NCBI RefSeq assembly: GCF_027744825.2 | Contig: NW_026527056.1 | Location: 558,001 to 622,000, forward strand | Length of the DNA: 64,000 nucleotides | From: Synchiropus splendidus | Lineage: Eukaryota; Chordata; Actinopteri; Syngnathiformes; Callionymidae | Direction of reading: 5' to 3' | Part shown: piece by piece, positions 61,516-64,000 of the stretch | Position numbering within the stretch: position 1 is the first letter of the stretch | Layout of the letters: each line of letters begins with the position of its first letter | Program-made: the position numbers and the translations under genes | The notes under the pieces: model-generated | What the model saw: only the letters and a program-made list of their open reading frames with translations | The model's database searches: none | What the model was told of the DNA's origin: nothing

Positions 61516-64000
61516 TGCGAAACCCACCTTATCTCAGGCTGAAAAGCGTTTTTGTGCATTGTGCCATAACTTTTCAGGGAAGCTTCAGAACATGAAATTT
61601 TAACCTCCCACTATAGCAGAAAGGGTCTTTCTAGTAGTTGCACATCAAATCTAAGCTGTCTGAAGTGTTTTTCGAAAGTTATCAACACTTTTATGTTTGG
61701 CGTTCCGAAACCCACCTTATCTCAGGCTGAAAAGCGTTTTTGTGCATTGTGCCATAACTTTTCAGGGAAGCTTCAGAACATGAAATTTTAACCTCCCACT
61801 ATAGCAGAAAGGGTCTTTCTAGTAGTTGCACATCAAATCTAAACTGTCTGAAGTGTTTTTCTAAAGTTATCAACACTTTTATGTTTGGCGTTCCGAAACC
61901 CACCTTATCTCAGGCTGAAAAGCGTTTTTACGCATTGTGCCATAACTTTTCAGGGAAGCTTCAGAACATGAAATTTTAACCTCCCACTATAGCAGAAAGG
62001 GTCTTTCTAGTAGGTGCACATCAAATCTAAGCTCTCTGAAGTGTTTTTCCAAAGTTATCAACACTTTTATGTTTGGCGTTCCGAAACCCACCTTATCTCA
62101 GGCTGAAAAGCGTTTTTGTGCATTGTGCCATAACTTTTCAGGAAAGCTTCAGAACATGAAATTTTAACCTCCCACTATAGCAGAAAGGGTCTTTCTAGTA
62201 GGTGCACATCAAATCTAAGCTCTCTGAAGTGTTTTTCGAAAGTTATCAACACTTTAATGTTTGGCGTTCCGAAACCCACCTTATCTCAGGCTGAAAAGCG
62301 TTTTTGCGCATTGTGCCATAACTTTTCAGGGAAGCTTCAGAACATGAAATTTTAACCTCCCACTATAGCAGAAAGGGTCTTTCTAGTAGTTGCACATCAA
62401 ATCTAAACTGTCTGAAGTGTTTTTCCAAAGTTATCAATACTTTTATGTTTGGCGTTCCGAAACCCACCTTATCTCAGGCTGAAAAGCGTTTTTACGCATT
62501 GTGCCATAACTTTTCAGGGAAGCTTCAGAATATGAAATTTTAACCTCCCACTATAGCAGAAAGAGTCTTTCTAGTAGGTGCACATCAAATCTAAGCTGTC
62601 TGAAGTGTTTTTCGAAAGTTATCAACACTTTTATGTTTGGCGTTCCGAAACCCACCTTATCTCAGGCTGAAAAGCGTTTTTGTGCATTGTGCCATAACTT
62701 TTCAGGGAAGCTTCAGAACATGAAATTTTAACCTCCCACTATAGCAGAAAGGGTCTTTCTAGTAGTTGCACATCAAATCTAAGCTGTCTGAAGTGTTTTT
62801 CCAAAGTTATCAACACTTTTATGTTTGGCGTTCCGAAACCCACCTTATCTCAGGCTGAAAAGCGTTTTTACGCATTGTGCCATAACTTTTCAGGGAAGCT
62901 TCAGAACATGAAATTTTAACCTCCCACTATAGCAGAAAGGGTCTTTCTAGTAGGTGCACATCAAATCTAAGCTCTCTGAAGTGTTTTTCGAAAGTTATCA
63001 ACACTTTTATGTTTGGCGTTCCGAAACCCACCTTATCTCAGGCTGAAAAGCGTTTTTGTGCATTGTGCCATAACTTTTCAGGAAAGCTTCAGAACATGAA
63101 ATTTTAACCTCCCACTATAGCAGAAAGGGTCTTTCTAGTAGTTGCACATCAAATCTAAACTGTCTGAAGTGTTTTTCCAAAGTTATTAACACTTTTATGT
63201 TTGGCGTTCCGAAACCCACCTTATCTCAGGCTGAAAAGCGTTTTTGTGCATTGTGCCATAACTTTTCAGGGAAGCTTCAGAACATGAAATTTTAACCTCC
63301 CACTATAGCAGAAAGGGTCTTTCTAGTAGTTGCACATCAAATCTAAACTGTCTGAAGTGTTTTTCCAAAGTTATTAACACTTTTATGTTTGGCGTTCCGA
63401 AACCCACCTTATCTCAGGCTGAAAAGCGTTTTTGTGCATTGTGCCATAACTTTTCAGGGAAGCTTCAGAACATGAAATTTTAACCTCCCACTATAGCAGA
63501 AAGGGTCTTTCTAGTAGTTGCACATCAAATCTAAACTGTCTGAAGTGTTTTTCCAAAGTTATCAACACTTTTATGTTTGGCGTTCCGAAACCCACCTTAT
63601 CTCAGGCTGAAAAGCGTTTTTACGCATTGTGCCATAACTTTTCAGGGAAGCTTCAGAACATTAAATTTTAACCTCCCACTATAGCAGAAAGGGTCTTTCT
63701 AGTAGGTGCACATCAAATCTAAGCTGTCTGAAGTGTTTTTCGAAAGTTATCAACACTTTTATGTTTGGCGTTCCGAAACCCACCTTATCTCAGGCTGAAA
63801 AGCGTTTTTGTGCATTGTGCCATAACTTTTCAGGGAAGCTTCAGAACATGAAATTTTAACCTCCCACTATTGCAGAAAGGGTCTTTCTAGTAGCTGCACA
63901 TCAAATCTAAACTGTCTGAAGTGTTTTTCCAAAGTTATTAACACTTTTATGTTTGGCGATCCGAAACCCACCTTATCTCAGGCTGAAAAGCGTTTTTGTG

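Larger units (their letters stand above)
58880..64000. repeat. 188-bp tandem satellite array, right arm
   Basis: The same 188-bp satellite in the same orientation and phase as the left arm. Bases 58880-58884 are the second copy of the target-site duplication. Bases 58885-58963 (79 bp) complete the monomer whose first 109 bp lie at 53391-53499. Full units then run from 58964 to 63850 (26 units with one 1-bp deletion at about 60660), and 63851-64000 is a partial unit running off the window. Private substitutions look denser here than in the core of the left arm (for example near 59570, 59924, 60494, 61504, 61517, 62307 and 63894). The C-to-T variant at monomer position 80 (TTTTCTAAAG) recurs at about 59042, 60733 and 61862. 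Confidence 0.97.

Overview
This window is eukaryotic satellite heterochromatin with one intact LTR retrotransposon inside it. About 58.6 kb is a head-to-tail array of a 188-bp monomer (positions 1-53499 and 58880-64000). The 5,380 bp between (53500-58879) is a Ty3/gypsy element on the minus strand. No host gene, rRNA, tRNA, CRISPR array or prokaryotic feature is visible. The retrotransposon is a chromodomain-bearing 'chromovirus' resembling the vertebrate Tf1/sushi group. Together with a long homogeneous satellite array, this suggests a vertebrate, most likely a teleost fish; the species cannot be fixed from this sequence, and whether the array is centromeric or pericentromeric is not known.

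Left array (1-53499): 284 whole monomers fill 1-53390 with a net length change of only -2 bp, then 109 bp of a monomer split by the insertion. Monomers fall into a few recurring variants, told apart by monomer positions 44 (T/G), 61 (A/G), 64 (G/C), 80 (C/A/G), 89 (T/C), 148-149 (GT/AC) and 173 (G/A). On top of this are several generations of block duplication, always a whole number of monomers apart. The clearest is a 9.6-kb block (about 11240-20850) repeated 105 monomers downstream (about 30980-40590) with about eight substitutions. Others have offsets of 3, 5, 14, 20, 22, 23, 44, 59, 81 and 83 monomers.

Retrotransposon (53500-58879, minus strand): it has two 534-bp LTRs differing at two positions, a 5-bp GGCGT target-site duplication, a polypurine tract and one uninterrupted 1,427-codon Gag-Pol frame. 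Domain order is Gag with a CCHC knuckle, protease, reverse transcriptase, RNase H, integrase (HHCC, DD35E, GPF) and C-terminal chromodomain. There is no tRNA-type primer-binding site beside the 5' LTR. Instead a 10-nt sequence 2 nt after the LTR is perfectly complementary to a segment inside the LTR that lies 28 nt downstream of a TATA-like motif, the arrangement expected for Tf1-type self-primed reverse transcription. All catalytic motifs are present, so the copy looks young and potentially competent.

Right array (58880-64000): the satellite resumes exactly where it was interrupted, with 79 bp completing the split monomer, 26 whole monomers and 150 bp of a further one. Part of it (about 60096-61515) is an older duplicate of the DNA left of the element and preserves an empty paralogous insertion site at 61511-61515.
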